40,461 bases of DNA from SAR202 cluster bacterium Io17-Chloro-G4 (lineage in GTDB: Bacteria; Chloroflexota; Dehalococcoidia; Lucifugimonadales; UBA3495): assembly GCA_002816455.1 (NCBI GenBank), contig MUCR01000062.1, forward strand, positions 1-40,461. The letters run 5' to 3'. Each line of letters opens with the position of its first letter. Position 1 is the stretch's first letter. The notes below the pieces were generated by a model. It worked only from the letters and a program-made list of their open reading frames with translations. It did no database searches and was not told the origin of the DNA. Both the position numbers and the translations under genes were made by a program. Of the stretch, positions 34,301 through 40,461 are shown piece by piece.

Positions 34301-35249
34301 GCTCGTCCATAATGGCGAAGATGCCCTCTGCGGAGGACATGGCCATCACGCCTTCGTGGTAAAGGTTCACCAACTCTCGCAGCGGACGGAATATTTCCAC
34401 GCCTAGCATCAGCACTATCAGCAGAGGGCGGAGCTCCAAACCCCCGTCCTCAACCCGGACCGCGCCGTAAGCCAGTGCCGCAGACGCGCCGGCGGCTATA
34501 CCCAGCACCGTTATGGCGCTGGTTACTGAGTTGGCGGCCAGAACGCCCATGGTGGTGCGGTAGAGACGCCGCGAACGGTCAGCCAGCAACTGGCCTCTGA
34601 CCCGGCTTTGCCCAAAGGCTTTAAGGGTGCCCAAGCCTTGGACCGCATCCAGGAAGTCGGCGCCCAGTACGCCGTAAGCTTCTCTGCGCGCCATGCTGCT
34701 GGATTTGTTCCACCGGTGGAAAAAGTTGGGAGCAACCAAAGTAAATAAAGCGAAGCCCAAGAATATGAAACCGATTCTCAGATCGATTATCGCCATGAAA
34801 ATAAAGATGAGGATTGGCGCCAGCGCGGCGACTATGAGTTGAGGCAGATATTTGCCGAAAAACGCCTCCAGCCGCTCCACGCCGTCAGCCAGCGAGAGCA
34901 TCACGTCGCCGGTTCGGGTTTGATCAAAGAATCCCGGACCCAACGCCAGCGAGTGCTCGTACAGTGTTTTCCTGAGTTGGACCTTAACTATGCTGGCCGT
35001 GTGGTGGCTGATGACTTCTTGTAAATATTGGAGTGCGCCGCGAACCACGATCAGCGCCGCCATGATAACCAGAGCCCAAGTCAAAGTGGAGAAAGCCGCC
35101 CCTTCGTGTATCACCTTCACTATGACCGTCGCAGCGACAGCTAGCCGTGCCACGCCTGCGGCCACGGCCAGCAGTCCGATCAGAGCTGCTGCTAATATCC
35201 TGAGGCGCACACCTTCAGTTAAAGCCAAGAGCCTGGGATGAAGATACAT
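31359..35249 (-). CDS. Fused double ABC exporter (CydDC-like) with His-rich linker and tail
   Basis: A single 1296-residue chain with two complete exporter halves: membrane domain about 1-320, NBD1 (Walker A GSSGAGKST near 405, LSGGQ near 509, Walker B ILVLDE near 530), linker, membrane domain about 690-985, NBD2 (GRSGAGKST near 1046, LSGGQ near 1151, VLVLDE near 1172). Both catalytic Glu and H-loops are present, so both sites look competent. The first half resembles CydD (FFGKYLPQLIVAALAP), the second CydC, the cysteine/glutathione exporter. The linker (643-667) holds HGHGDDHGHGHHH and the last 40 residues are again His-rich, ending DEHHH. AAAGGA precedes ATG 35249. It lies between the binding-protein and ATPase genes of a zinc-type importer, suggesting export of a metal, a metal chelator or a thiol linked to metal supply; substrate unproven. 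Confidence 0.85.
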   Translation of the reverse strand: MYLHPRLLALTEGVRLRILAAALIGLLAVAAGVARLAVAATVIVKVIHEGAAFSTLTWALVIMAALIVVRGALQYLQEVISHHTASIVKVQLRKTLYEHSLALGPGFFDQTRTGDVMLSLADGVERLEAFFGKYLPQLIVAALAPILIFIFMAIIDLRIGFIFLGFALFTLVAPNFFHRWNKSSSMARREAYGVLGADFLDAVQGLGTLKAFGQSRVRGQLLADRSRRLYRTTMGVLAANSVTSAITVLGIAAGASAALAYGAVRVEDGGLELRPLLIVLMLGVEIFRPLRELVNLYHEGVMAMSSAEGIFAIMDEQVDVKDPGSADIEAQAGIAQATMANDNFTATNQTNGGIHSGQLYDIDGQNLLSPEIAFDGVSFAYSGGRRSVLEEVSFTLAAGETMGLVGSSGAGKSTAVWLLLRFYDPQHGRILLGGKDIRELPLEYLRRHIAVVTQDTYLFHGSVADNLRFGNPEATQEQLESAARAANAHDFISGLSHGYETMVGERALRLSGGQKQRIAIARALLKDAPILVLDEALSNVDAENEALIQQALDRLMEGRTTLVIAHRLSSVVNANRILVLENGRLVESGTHDEMVAANGAYALLMAQQQAGPEEDYMVATVAREEDPDHAVQSPSEAMSSLPQTLHGHGDDHGHGHHHAPAAETAEDGHAGGKPIGIMAVWGRLLNLVKPWWGQLALTFVLGLAHHGSIIGVGVIGALLVGQVITGGELTLLIVLLGIFVPMVGLFTWAESWIAHDLAYRLLAEMRVDMYDKLDPLAPAYLVRRRSGDLISIVGGDVELVEFFFAHTITPAFVAILVPAAVLATLAVISWPLALVLAPFLVAVAVSPFIAQKRAERLGEELREQVGEVHAHMVDSIQGLREISAFGRGRARAAEIVRNGWVFAHSQMRFLKEQAFQVGFIEAMTALGGLTVLAMALWFMIQGDISRPELILAVILSVAAFAPVSDLARTMKQLLETLAAARRVFSIHDEPVPVVDGKGVHGPISSNGAVAPSISFHEVGFSYGPHEPQALHNVSFSAEPGETVALVGRSGAGKSTCANLLMRFWDPGHGQIDLGGHDLKDFGLDHLREQIALVTQDTYLFNATIKDNLRLGRQDATDQEVEEAAQQANAHDFIMSFPDGYETMAGERGMQLSGGQRQRISIARALLKNSPVLVLDEATSHLDAVNEQQVRHALERLMEGRTTLVIAHRLSTIREADRIVVLDDGHVVEQGDHHHLLAQSGLYSQLVSTQLVGATSRSSEHNGHGDSHEDEHGQDHGHHGAGSKPWHGLSGHDEHHH

Positions 35250-35276
35250 TTAACTTCGTCCTTTAAAAGTTAATGA

Positions 35277-36395
35277 TTATTGAGGATAGTTGGCTGTGCT
35301 TTCACCGCCAAAGACCAGACTGGGGTCAAAGGCGGCTAGGGCCTCGGCGCTACCGCCCAAGGCCGGAATCATGAATTCCATGTTCTCCAGCATTAAACCC
35401 AAATAGCTGTGACGGGGGTCCCCCGGAACGCCGGGAAGGTCGTCATCTCTGAGTTTATCCACAAACTCCGCTCCCGCCTCACGGGCCACGGTTTCCAGAA
35501 CATCGCTGGGGAAAACCTCCGACCCAAACACGGCGGGCAGCTGAAGCTCCTTTAGTTGGTCAATGAGCTCAGCAACTTCTTTAACGGAAGGCTGGGAAAA
35601 GTTGGACGGTTGGACCGCTCCGATCACATCCATGCCGTAGCGCAGGGCGAAGTAGGCCCAAGAATCGTGGTAGGTCAGCAGCTTCCGGTTGGATTCGGGA
35701 ATGGTGGCGACAGCCGTGGCAATCGCTTGGTCCAGAGAGTCAATCCGCTGCCCGAAGGTCTCCAGATTTTCGGAATAGTAATCTGCGTTGGAAGGGTCCA
35801 TTTCCTCCAACTGCTGTTGCACCAACTCGGCATAGCGCAGGGCCAACAATGGGTCGGGCCACAGGTGAGGATTGGGCTGTCCGTTGGACTCGGGAAAGGT
35901 GAAGTCGAAGCGCCATTCTTCTCGGGAAATGGCTTTGTCCCCTAGGGAGAGAATCACCGCATACTGCTTTTTATTAGCGCGAGCCATTTCCAGCGTCGGC
36001 TCTTCCAACTGCAGTCCGTTGAGAACGATCAAATCGGCATCAGCGATCAACCTGGCCACAGATGGAGCGGGAGCAAATGTGTGGGAATTGACCCCCTCGG
36101 GCACCACCCCGTCCAAAATGATCCTGGAGCCGCCTATGTTCTCCACGATGCTGGTAATTGGGGAAACCGTAGTAACCACTCTAATTGCTCCAAGGTCCTG
36201 TAAGGGGGCCGTGGTCCTTATTCCGCTCCCGGCGCTTGATGCTGCGTTTGGATCGGAAGTCGCCGAAGAGCCGCATGCCAGGGTCGCGACAATAAGCGAT
36301 GCCGAAACAAGCATTATTAAAATACTGCGCCTGGGCCTGACCCACTTCGGCATGATTGTGACGCGCCACAAATCTCCGGGTTCCCAAAAATTCAT
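35277..36395 (-). CDS. znuA: Metal ABC transporter substrate-binding lipoprotein, ZnuA/TroA type, second copy
   Basis: Cluster 9 metal-binding lipoprotein of 372 residues. Lipobox VATLAC with C41, then ligand candidates H105 (NSHTF), H177 (NPHLW) and H243 (TYHDSWAYF), with acidic residues in FVDKLRDDDLPG near the fourth position. A three-His pattern favours zinc. It is longer than the first copy, with an extra linker after the lipidated Cys, and lacks a His-rich loop. ATG 36395 has AGGA about twelve bases upstream; the inner ATG 36353 would give a tidier signal peptide. It follows the Fur-family gene by 20 bases and precedes the ABC exporter by 27. Confidence 0.92.
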   Translation of the reverse strand: MNFWEPGDLWRVTIMPKWVRPRRSILIMLVSASLIVATLACGSSATSDPNAASSAGSGIRTTAPLQDLGAIRVVTTVSPITSIVENIGGSRIILDGVVPEGVNSHTFAPAPSVARLIADADLIVLNGLQLEEPTLEMARANKKQYAVILSLGDKAISREEWRFDFTFPESNGQPNPHLWPDPLLALRYAELVQQQLEEMDPSNADYYSENLETFGQRIDSLDQAIATAVATIPESNRKLLTYHDSWAYFALRYGMDVIGAVQPSNFSQPSVKEVAELIDQLKELQLPAVFGSEVFPSDVLETVAREAGAEFVDKLRDDDLPGVPGDPRHSYLGLMLENMEFMIPALGGSAEALAAFDPSLVFGGESTANYPQ

Positions 36396-36415
36396 TTAGC
36401 TGGCAATTCCTGTTA

Positions 36416-36841
36416 TTAGTTGGAATCTCGGCATCCGGCACAGACACCACTGATGGCAAAGTGTTCCAGGTCAGGCTCAAATCCGAACTCCTGACTGAGG
36501 GTGTTCCGAAACTCTTCCAGGTAATGGGGGCTTAAGTTGAAAGCGCCGTCGCACACCCGGCATACCATATGGTGGTGGCCACCTAGGGGGTCGGTGAGTT
36601 CATAGTGCAGCCGGTCGCCGATGGCCACTTCGGTCACCACGCCCAAGTTCCGGAACAGGTGGAGAGTGCGGTAGACGGTGGCCACGTCCATGTACGGGTA
36701 GGCGGTCTTGGCGGACTGGAAAATTTCATCCACGCCCATGTGACCAGCACCATCAGCCACAATGGACAAAACAATTAGCCGTTGTGGGGTTAACCGGTAA
36801 CCTTTGTCCCTAAGGACCGCAACTGCCTGCTCATGATCCAT
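36416..36841 (-). CDS. Fur-family metalloregulator (Zur-like), second copy
   Basis: Fur superfamily repressor of 141 residues with the recognition helix in MDVATVYRTLHLF, His cluster H89-H91, C94-x2-C97 and C134-x2-C137. It is a regular-length member; the first copy (793) has a longer tail. As first gene of the operon that continues with the second importer, it very likely controls that operon and itself. Sequence differences from copy 1 and different motifs at the two promoters suggest distinct metal or operator specificity. Confidence 0.92.
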   Translation of the reverse strand: MDHEQAVAVLRDKGYRLTPQRLIVLSIVADGAGHMGVDEIFQSAKTAYPYMDVATVYRTLHLFRNLGVVTEVAIGDRLHYELTDPLGGHHHMVCRVCDGAFNLSPHYLEEFRNTLSQEFGFEPDLEHFAISGVCAGCRDSN

Positions 36842-36880
36842 AATGCGAACCTGTGTTACTGCAACTATTTGCGATTACAA

Positions 36881-36908
36881 ATTACAGCGCAATACTATTA
36901 TGTGTCAA
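36881..36908 (-). promoter_or_regulatory. Promoter of the second Fur/Znu operon
   Basis: Leftward -35 TTGACA (36908-36903), 16-base spacer, -10 TGTAAT (36886-36881). TTGCG (36869-36873) and CGCAA (36888-36892) form an inverted repeat around the -10 with a 14-base centre, a possible operator. The TTGATAC motif of the first locus is absent here. Confidence 0.5.
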
Positions 36909-36960
36909 CACGGAATACAGAGAGAACCATTATCCGCAAAAACCAGGAGTAAAATTCCCC

Positions 36961-38238
36961 CTAGACCTTCACCGTGCGGATCATCAGGGCGGAAACAATG
37001 CGGGTGGCGGCCATTATCAAGAAAACCAATGTCCATGGGCTGCCCGCCATATCCAGCAGCACGCTGAAAACGATGGCTTGAAGCCCGGCGTAGGCGTAAC
37101 CGTGGGCGTCTAGCAACCCGGAGGCCGTCCCAGACATCCGCCGTCCTGCAATGTCCACCGCCAAGGTCGACATCGGGGACATGCCCATGGACATCCCGCC
37201 GACCAGCAACAAGATTGCGCCCAAAGTGACGTTAACCGGCGGGGCGAAAGCGATTATTACCAACACTACAGCGCTGATGGCGCAGGAAGCTATTACCATG
37301 GGACGCCGGGCGCTGTTCAGCAATCGGTCTGAGATGAGCCCGGAAATTGGTGGGGCGATCAGGTATCCCAATGGCAGCAATATGGTGAGGAAAATGGTGG
37401 ACTCGATGGACAAGCCGCCCTCCTCGAAGTAATAGATGGGCACCCAGGTGGTCAACCCATAGCGCACTACATTTTCCAGGCCCTTAACGTGGCTGGCCAA
37501 GATGAAGCGGGAGTTGGACATAAGTTCTTTGTAAGGACCGAGACCCTTGAGACGCTCTGGATCAATCGACTCGGGCGTAGCCGACACCTCATCGTCCTCG
37601 ATGTATTCAGGCAGACCCACATCAGAGGGCCGGTCGCGGGCCACAAAGTAGACCACTAGGCCCAGGACAATGATTATTAACGGCGGATAGCGGAAAGCGG
37701 CCCGCCAGCCGAATTCAGCGCCCACCAGGCCGGTTAGCCACCACATCATCAGCATCGCGCCGCCAGCGGCCGTCCCTATGATCCCCATGGCCATCCCACG
37801 GTCCCGTCTTGGCCACCATTGGGAAATCATGCTGATTCCCGGAGCCCAGCAGGCGGCGTTCACGAATCCAGCCAGGCCAAAGGGTATGGCCAGGGTCACG
37901 GCGGAGGTGGCAAAGCTGGTGATGAAGTTAAAGACTGCGGTTAAGATCGCTCCGATTAGCACCCACAGCCTAAGCCCGTAGGTCTCGGCCAATCGACCGT
38001 GGACCAAATCACCCAGTCCAAACCCCCAAAGCAGCATTGCGTTGATAATGCCAACTTCAATGTTGCTCAAGCCCAGTCCGTCTATTGGGTCTTTCACCAA
38101 TGGCGCGATCGGCCAAAAATTAAAGCGGCCCAGGTAGAGGAACAGATAAAAGAAGGCAAATGCCAGCAGGACACGCCACTTCCATAGGTGGAAAGTGCGA
38201 GGAAGCTCGGAATACGGTTGTGCGTTGACGCTGCTCAC
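36961..38238 (-). CDS. MFS transporter, organophosphate:phosphate antiporter/UhpC-like
   Basis: Twelve-helix carrier of 425 residues. The opening FLYLGRFNFWPIAPLV resembles the YxxRxN/F motif of the GlpT/UhpT/UhpC group, whose Arg binds a phosphate, but the match is partial, so the substrate could be another organic anion. A central hydrophilic loop (about 205-235, acidic) divides the halves. The start is GTG 38238 with AGGA eight bases upstream. The promoter at 38282-38310 has a perfect palindrome at the transcription start, so the gene is probably repressed by a regulator encoded elsewhere. It ends 119 bases before the Fur gene on the same strand. Confidence 0.82.
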   Translation of the reverse strand: MSSVNAQPYSELPRTFHLWKWRVLLAFAFFYLFLYLGRFNFWPIAPLVKDPIDGLGLSNIEVGIINAMLLWGFGLGDLVHGRLAETYGLRLWVLIGAILTAVFNFITSFATSAVTLAIPFGLAGFVNAACWAPGISMISQWWPRRDRGMAMGIIGTAAGGAMLMMWWLTGLVGAEFGWRAAFRYPPLIIIVLGLVVYFVARDRPSDVGLPEYIEDDEVSATPESIDPERLKGLGPYKELMSNSRFILASHVKGLENVVRYGLTTWVPIYYFEEGGLSIESTIFLTILLPLGYLIAPPISGLISDRLLNSARRPMVIASCAISAVVLVIIAFAPPVNVTLGAILLLVGGMSMGMSPMSTLAVDIAGRRMSGTASGLLDAHGYAYAGLQAIVFSVLLDMAGSPWTLVFLIMAATRIVSALMIRTVKV

Positions 38239-38261
38239 GTTGATAATCCTGGCCAGGGCCT

Positions 38262-38284
38262 TATACTAAACGAGCTTTAGTATA
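38262..38284 (-). promoter_or_regulatory. Operator at the MFS promoter
   Basis: Perfect inverted repeat with 9-base arms TATACTAAA and TTTAGTATA around CGAGC. It covers the expected start of transcription (near 38275) and touches the -10, a standard repressor position. The regulator is not identifiable in the window. Confidence 0.6.
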
Positions 38285-38310
38285 GTAGCGATTAGAGAGC
38301 CCCCTGTCAA
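38282..38310 (-). promoter_or_regulatory. MFS transporter promoter
   Basis: Leftward -35 TTGACA (38310-38305), 17-base spacer, -10 TACTAT (38287-38282). Confidence 0.6.
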
Positions 38311-38429
38311 TTGCCGCTGTTTAATTTCTGCCTTATGAATTCCCGCGGGCGCTTCCGTCAATGGACGGTTTCGAAAGCGAGATCAAATTCATTATGCTTC
38401 CTATAGGTTTCTGAGCGTTTACATAAATT

Positions 38430-38473
38430 TTACAAATATGGGAAGTTACGGATATGGATAATTACTGATATGG
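38430..38473. repeat. Three tandem copies of TTACnnATATGG at 16-base spacing
   Basis: TTACAAATATGG (38430-38441), TTACGGATATGG (38446-38457), TTACTGATATGG (38462-38473): ten of twelve bases constant and the 4-base spacers differ. It lies about 120 bases upstream of the MFS promoter and beyond the terminator of the VOC gene. The 372-base gap 38239-38610 holds no gene. Confidence 0.65.
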
Positions 38474-38524
38474 CCAATTTCTGGTGGTAGGCTTGAGCCG
38501 CGCAAGGAAGCATCACCCGGGAAT

Positions 38525-38563
38525 AAAAAACGACCGTAGTCAATTACCTAACTACGGTCGTTT
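38525..38563 (-). terminator. Intrinsic terminator of the VOC gene
   Basis: A 10-base perfect stem (CGACCGTAGT and complement) extended by A-T pairs, loop of 10 bases. Read leftwards it ends in TTTTTT, the right polarity for the gene at 38611-39084. Confidence 0.85.
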
Positions 38564-38610
38564 ACGGATACAAGATTTTTCCTAAATGGGGTTTTCAAAC
38601 CCAAACCTGA

Positions 38611-39084
38611 TTAGGCGGGAATCAGCGCCCTTGCGTTCGCCAACAATTTCTCATTGGACTCTTCCAGGTCGATGGGGTCGCCATGGGGCTGGGGAACCTT
38701 GAAGCCCGTCTTGTAATACAACTCAATCCGGTTGCCTTCGGGGTCGAAGAAATACATCCCAAAAGCGTTGCCGTGGCTGACGATTCGGTCAATCTGCACG
38801 TTCTCGGATTGAAGCCTGTGATAATGCTCCCGCAGGTCGTCGATGGTGGGCACGATAAAAGAAATCTGCTGGATAATTTTTGCGCCTTCGGGAGCTTCCT
38901 TGCCTTTTATAAGAACAAATTCGTGGTGCTCCTCATCGGGATGGGAACTGAGGAAGCACATGCCGCGGCCTTCCAAGTCCTCATCCGCGACTTTCAAGCC
39001 TATCACCCGGGTGTAAAAATCTCTCTGTTTCATAAGGTCGTCGGCGTAAATACCGACATGCCCTAGACCATCTATTGCTGGCAT
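38611..39084 (-). CDS. VOC-superfamily protein (glyoxalase/extradiol dioxygenase fold)
   Basis: A 157-residue protein with two beta-alpha-beta3 modules. The first begins GLGHVGIYADDL with H9 and ends HHEFVLIKG (H53, H54, E55). The second runs from QQISFIVPTIDDL to FDPEGNRIELYY (E121). In glyoxalase I numbering the four metal positions would be H9, E55, Q73 and E121, so one usual His is Gln. It could be a dioxygenase, a lyase or a binding protein; the substrate is unknown. It is a monocistronic unit with its own terminator. The start at 39084 agrees with the family's usual N-terminus. Confidence 0.87.
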   Translation of the reverse strand: MPAIDGLGHVGIYADDLMKQRDFYTRVIGLKVADEDLEGRGMCFLSSHPDEEHHEFVLIKGKEAPEGAKIIQQISFIVPTIDDLREHYHRLQSENVQIDRIVSHGNAFGMYFFDPEGNRIELYYKTGFKVPQPHGDPIDLEESNEKLLANARALIPA

Positions 39085-39178
39085 CCTTCCTCCGTGTTGT
39101 GTTCAGGCTGGCCGCAATTATAGCACGGGACCGGTAAGATCGATTTTAGTTAAAAATCTAAACTCGTTCTTCGAGGCC

Positions 39179-40461
39179 TTAGCCCCCGTTTCCCGCCAAA
39201 TTGCTTGCCAGCTTGGCCAAGGTGCGGGCTGGCACGCCGGTGGCGCCCTTGACTTGGTATCCCTTGGTCCTATCGGCGGTGGACGTTCCAGCTATGTCCA
39301 AGTGTACCCATGGGGTGTCCCCCACGAACTCGGCCAGCAGGAATGCGGCGCTGATGGAACCCGCCTGCCTGCCTCCGGAGTTTTTCATGTCGGCCACGTC
39401 GCTCTTTATCAGGTCCTTGTACTCGTCGAACATGGGCAGTTGCCAGTATTTTTCACCGGTTTCTTTGCCGGCGGCGGTCACTTGGTCCAACAAATCCTGA
39501 TTGTTGCCCATTGCTCCGGTGCAGGCCTTGCCCAGTGTGGTGACCATGGCGCCGGTGAGAGTTGCCACGTCCACCAGCCGGTTTAGACCCTGCTCCCGGG
39601 CGTAACACAAAGCGTCGGCCAAGACCAAGCGGCCTTCGGCGTCGGTGTTGATAACTTCAATGGTCTTTCCGTTCATGGCCCGAACCACGTCACCGGGACG
39701 CTGGGCCGACCCACCGGGCATGTTTTCAGTGGCCGCGATTATGCCAGTCACGTTGATTTTCGGTTTTTCTTGGCCGATTATCTTCATTGCTGCGATAACT
39801 GAAGCGCCCCCGGCCATGTCACCCTTCATCGCTTCCATACCGCCGGCCTGCTTCAGGGAGATGCCGCCGGTGTCGAAAGTTATGCCTTTGCCCACCAAGC
39901 CCAAGTTGTTGCCGGGGTTGTCCGGGTCGCCCTTGTAGTCTAGGACTATCAGCTTCGGCGGCTCGTCGCTGCCCTGAGCCACTCCCAGAAACGCGCCCAT
40001 GCCCATTTCCCTCATTTGGGGCGCCTCCAGTATCTTCAGCGTCAGCCCTTCGGACTCGGCCACCCGGCGGGCTATTTCCGCCATTTGGGTGGGCGTCATC
40101 ATGTTTGCTGGCTCGTTGACCATGTCCCTGGCCAGGATGGCGCCCTCCGCGACGGCCACACCTGCAGCAACGCCTGCTTCGATATCCTTGGCGCGTTTGG
40201 GGTTCTTCTCCACGATGGTCAATTCCTTGATTTCGGAATTGGTTTCTTTGCCAGCGGACAGGTAGGAGCCGAACTTGTAGAGACCCAACAGGCTGCCCTC
40301 AGCAATGGATTGTCCGGATATCATGGGTTCCAGGCCACCAATCCCGGCGCCGTGGGTGATGGTTACCGCCTTTTTGATTCCCTTCTGCCTCAAGTATCGG
40401 GCCACGTCGCCAGCGACCTGCCTCACCACTTGAGCGTCGAACTTATCGGCGGGCCCCAGAC
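39179..40461 (-). CDS. pepA: Leucyl aminopeptidase, M17 family (5' end outside the window)
   Basis: Cytosolic zinc/manganese exopeptidase that removes N-terminal residues. The visible 427 residues include the complete catalytic domain: GLVGKGITFDTGGISLK with the metal-binding Lys and Asp, MKGDMAGGASV, the signature NTDAEGRLVLADAL, and the C-terminal GATGVPARTLAKL. The frame is open to the window edge (reading ...LGPADKFDAQVV upstream of the first possible GTG at 40429), so the gene starts beyond 40461 and part of the N-terminal domain is missing. Confidence 0.95.
   Translation of the reverse strand, partial: LGPADKFDAQVVRQVAGDVARYLRQKGIKKAVTITHGAGIGGLEPMISGQSIAEGSLLGLYKFGSYLSAGKETNSEIKELTIVEKNPKRAKDIEAGVAAGVAVAEGAILARDMVNEPANMMTPTQMAEIARRVAESEGLTLKILEAPQMREMGMGAFLGVAQGSDEPPKLIVLDYKGDPDNPGNNLGLVGKGITFDTGGISLKQAGGMEAMKGDMAGGASVIAAMKIIGQEKPKINVTGIIAATENMPGGSAQRPGDVVRAMNGKTIEVINTDAEGRLVLADALCYAREQGLNRLVDVATLTGAMVTTLGKACTGAMGNNQDLLDQVTAAGKETGEKYWQLPMFDEYKDLIKSDVADMKNSGGRQAGSISAAFLLAEFVGDTPWVHLDIAGTSTADRTKGYQVKGATGVPARTLAKLASNLAGNGG

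Noticed and set aside
38430-38473. Possible mini-CRISPR
   Set aside because: Repeat of 12 with spacer of 4 bases is far too short; no cas genes.

Overview
The window looks like chromosomal DNA of an uncultured bacterium. The mix of genes (GatCA plus AsnRS, many MFS carriers, amidases and amidohydrolases, an SDR, VOC and cupin enzymes), frequent TTG/GTG starts and dispersed palindromes would fit a Chloroflexota lineage such as SAR202/Dehalococcoidia. That placement is inference from gene flavour; no rRNA or other marker was seen. I see no tRNA, rRNA, CRISPR array, transposase or prophage.

Layout. 1-792: non-coding, with palindromic repeats. 793-4066 (+): Fur-family regulator and a ZnuA/ZnuC/ZnuB-type metal importer. 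4112-5518 (-): amidase. 5731-8209 (-): a prepilin-like N-terminus joined to cadherin-like repeats, apparently split by one frameshift. 8421-12233: SDR, MFS carrier, CDF metal exporter. 12488-14241 (+): GatC-GatA. 14341-15567: two unrecognised small proteins behind a near-consensus promoter, divergent from an HxlR regulator. 15624-16219 (-): HigBA toxin-antitoxin. 16451-17836 (+): asparaginyl-tRNA synthetase. 17991-20283 (+): a two-subunit TPP decarboxylase (sulfopyruvate/phosphonopyruvate type), a two-helix membrane protein and a degenerate second TPP subunit. 20309-25749: DtxR-type regulator and an FbpABC-type ferric iron importer. 25826-28129 (+): amidohydrolase, unknown protein, cupin. 28457-36841 (-): a second Fur + ZnuABC-type locus that also encodes a 1296-residue fused ABC exporter with His-rich linker and tail, plus a dehydrogenase at its end. 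36961-40461 (-): MFS carrier, VOC protein, leucyl aminopeptidase (cut by the window edge).

The main theme is transition-metal homeostasis: two Fur-family regulators, two cluster-9 importers, a CDF exporter, a DtxR regulator, a ferric importer and a His-rich ABC exporter share 36 kb. The strongest candidate for something undescribed is the 29388-36841 operon, where a CydDC-like double ABC exporter sits inside a zinc/manganese uptake operon. Other points of interest are the TPP paralog that has lost cofactor-binding residues, the pilin-cadherin fusion, the small-protein pair opposite HxlR, and several clear promoter/operator architectures.
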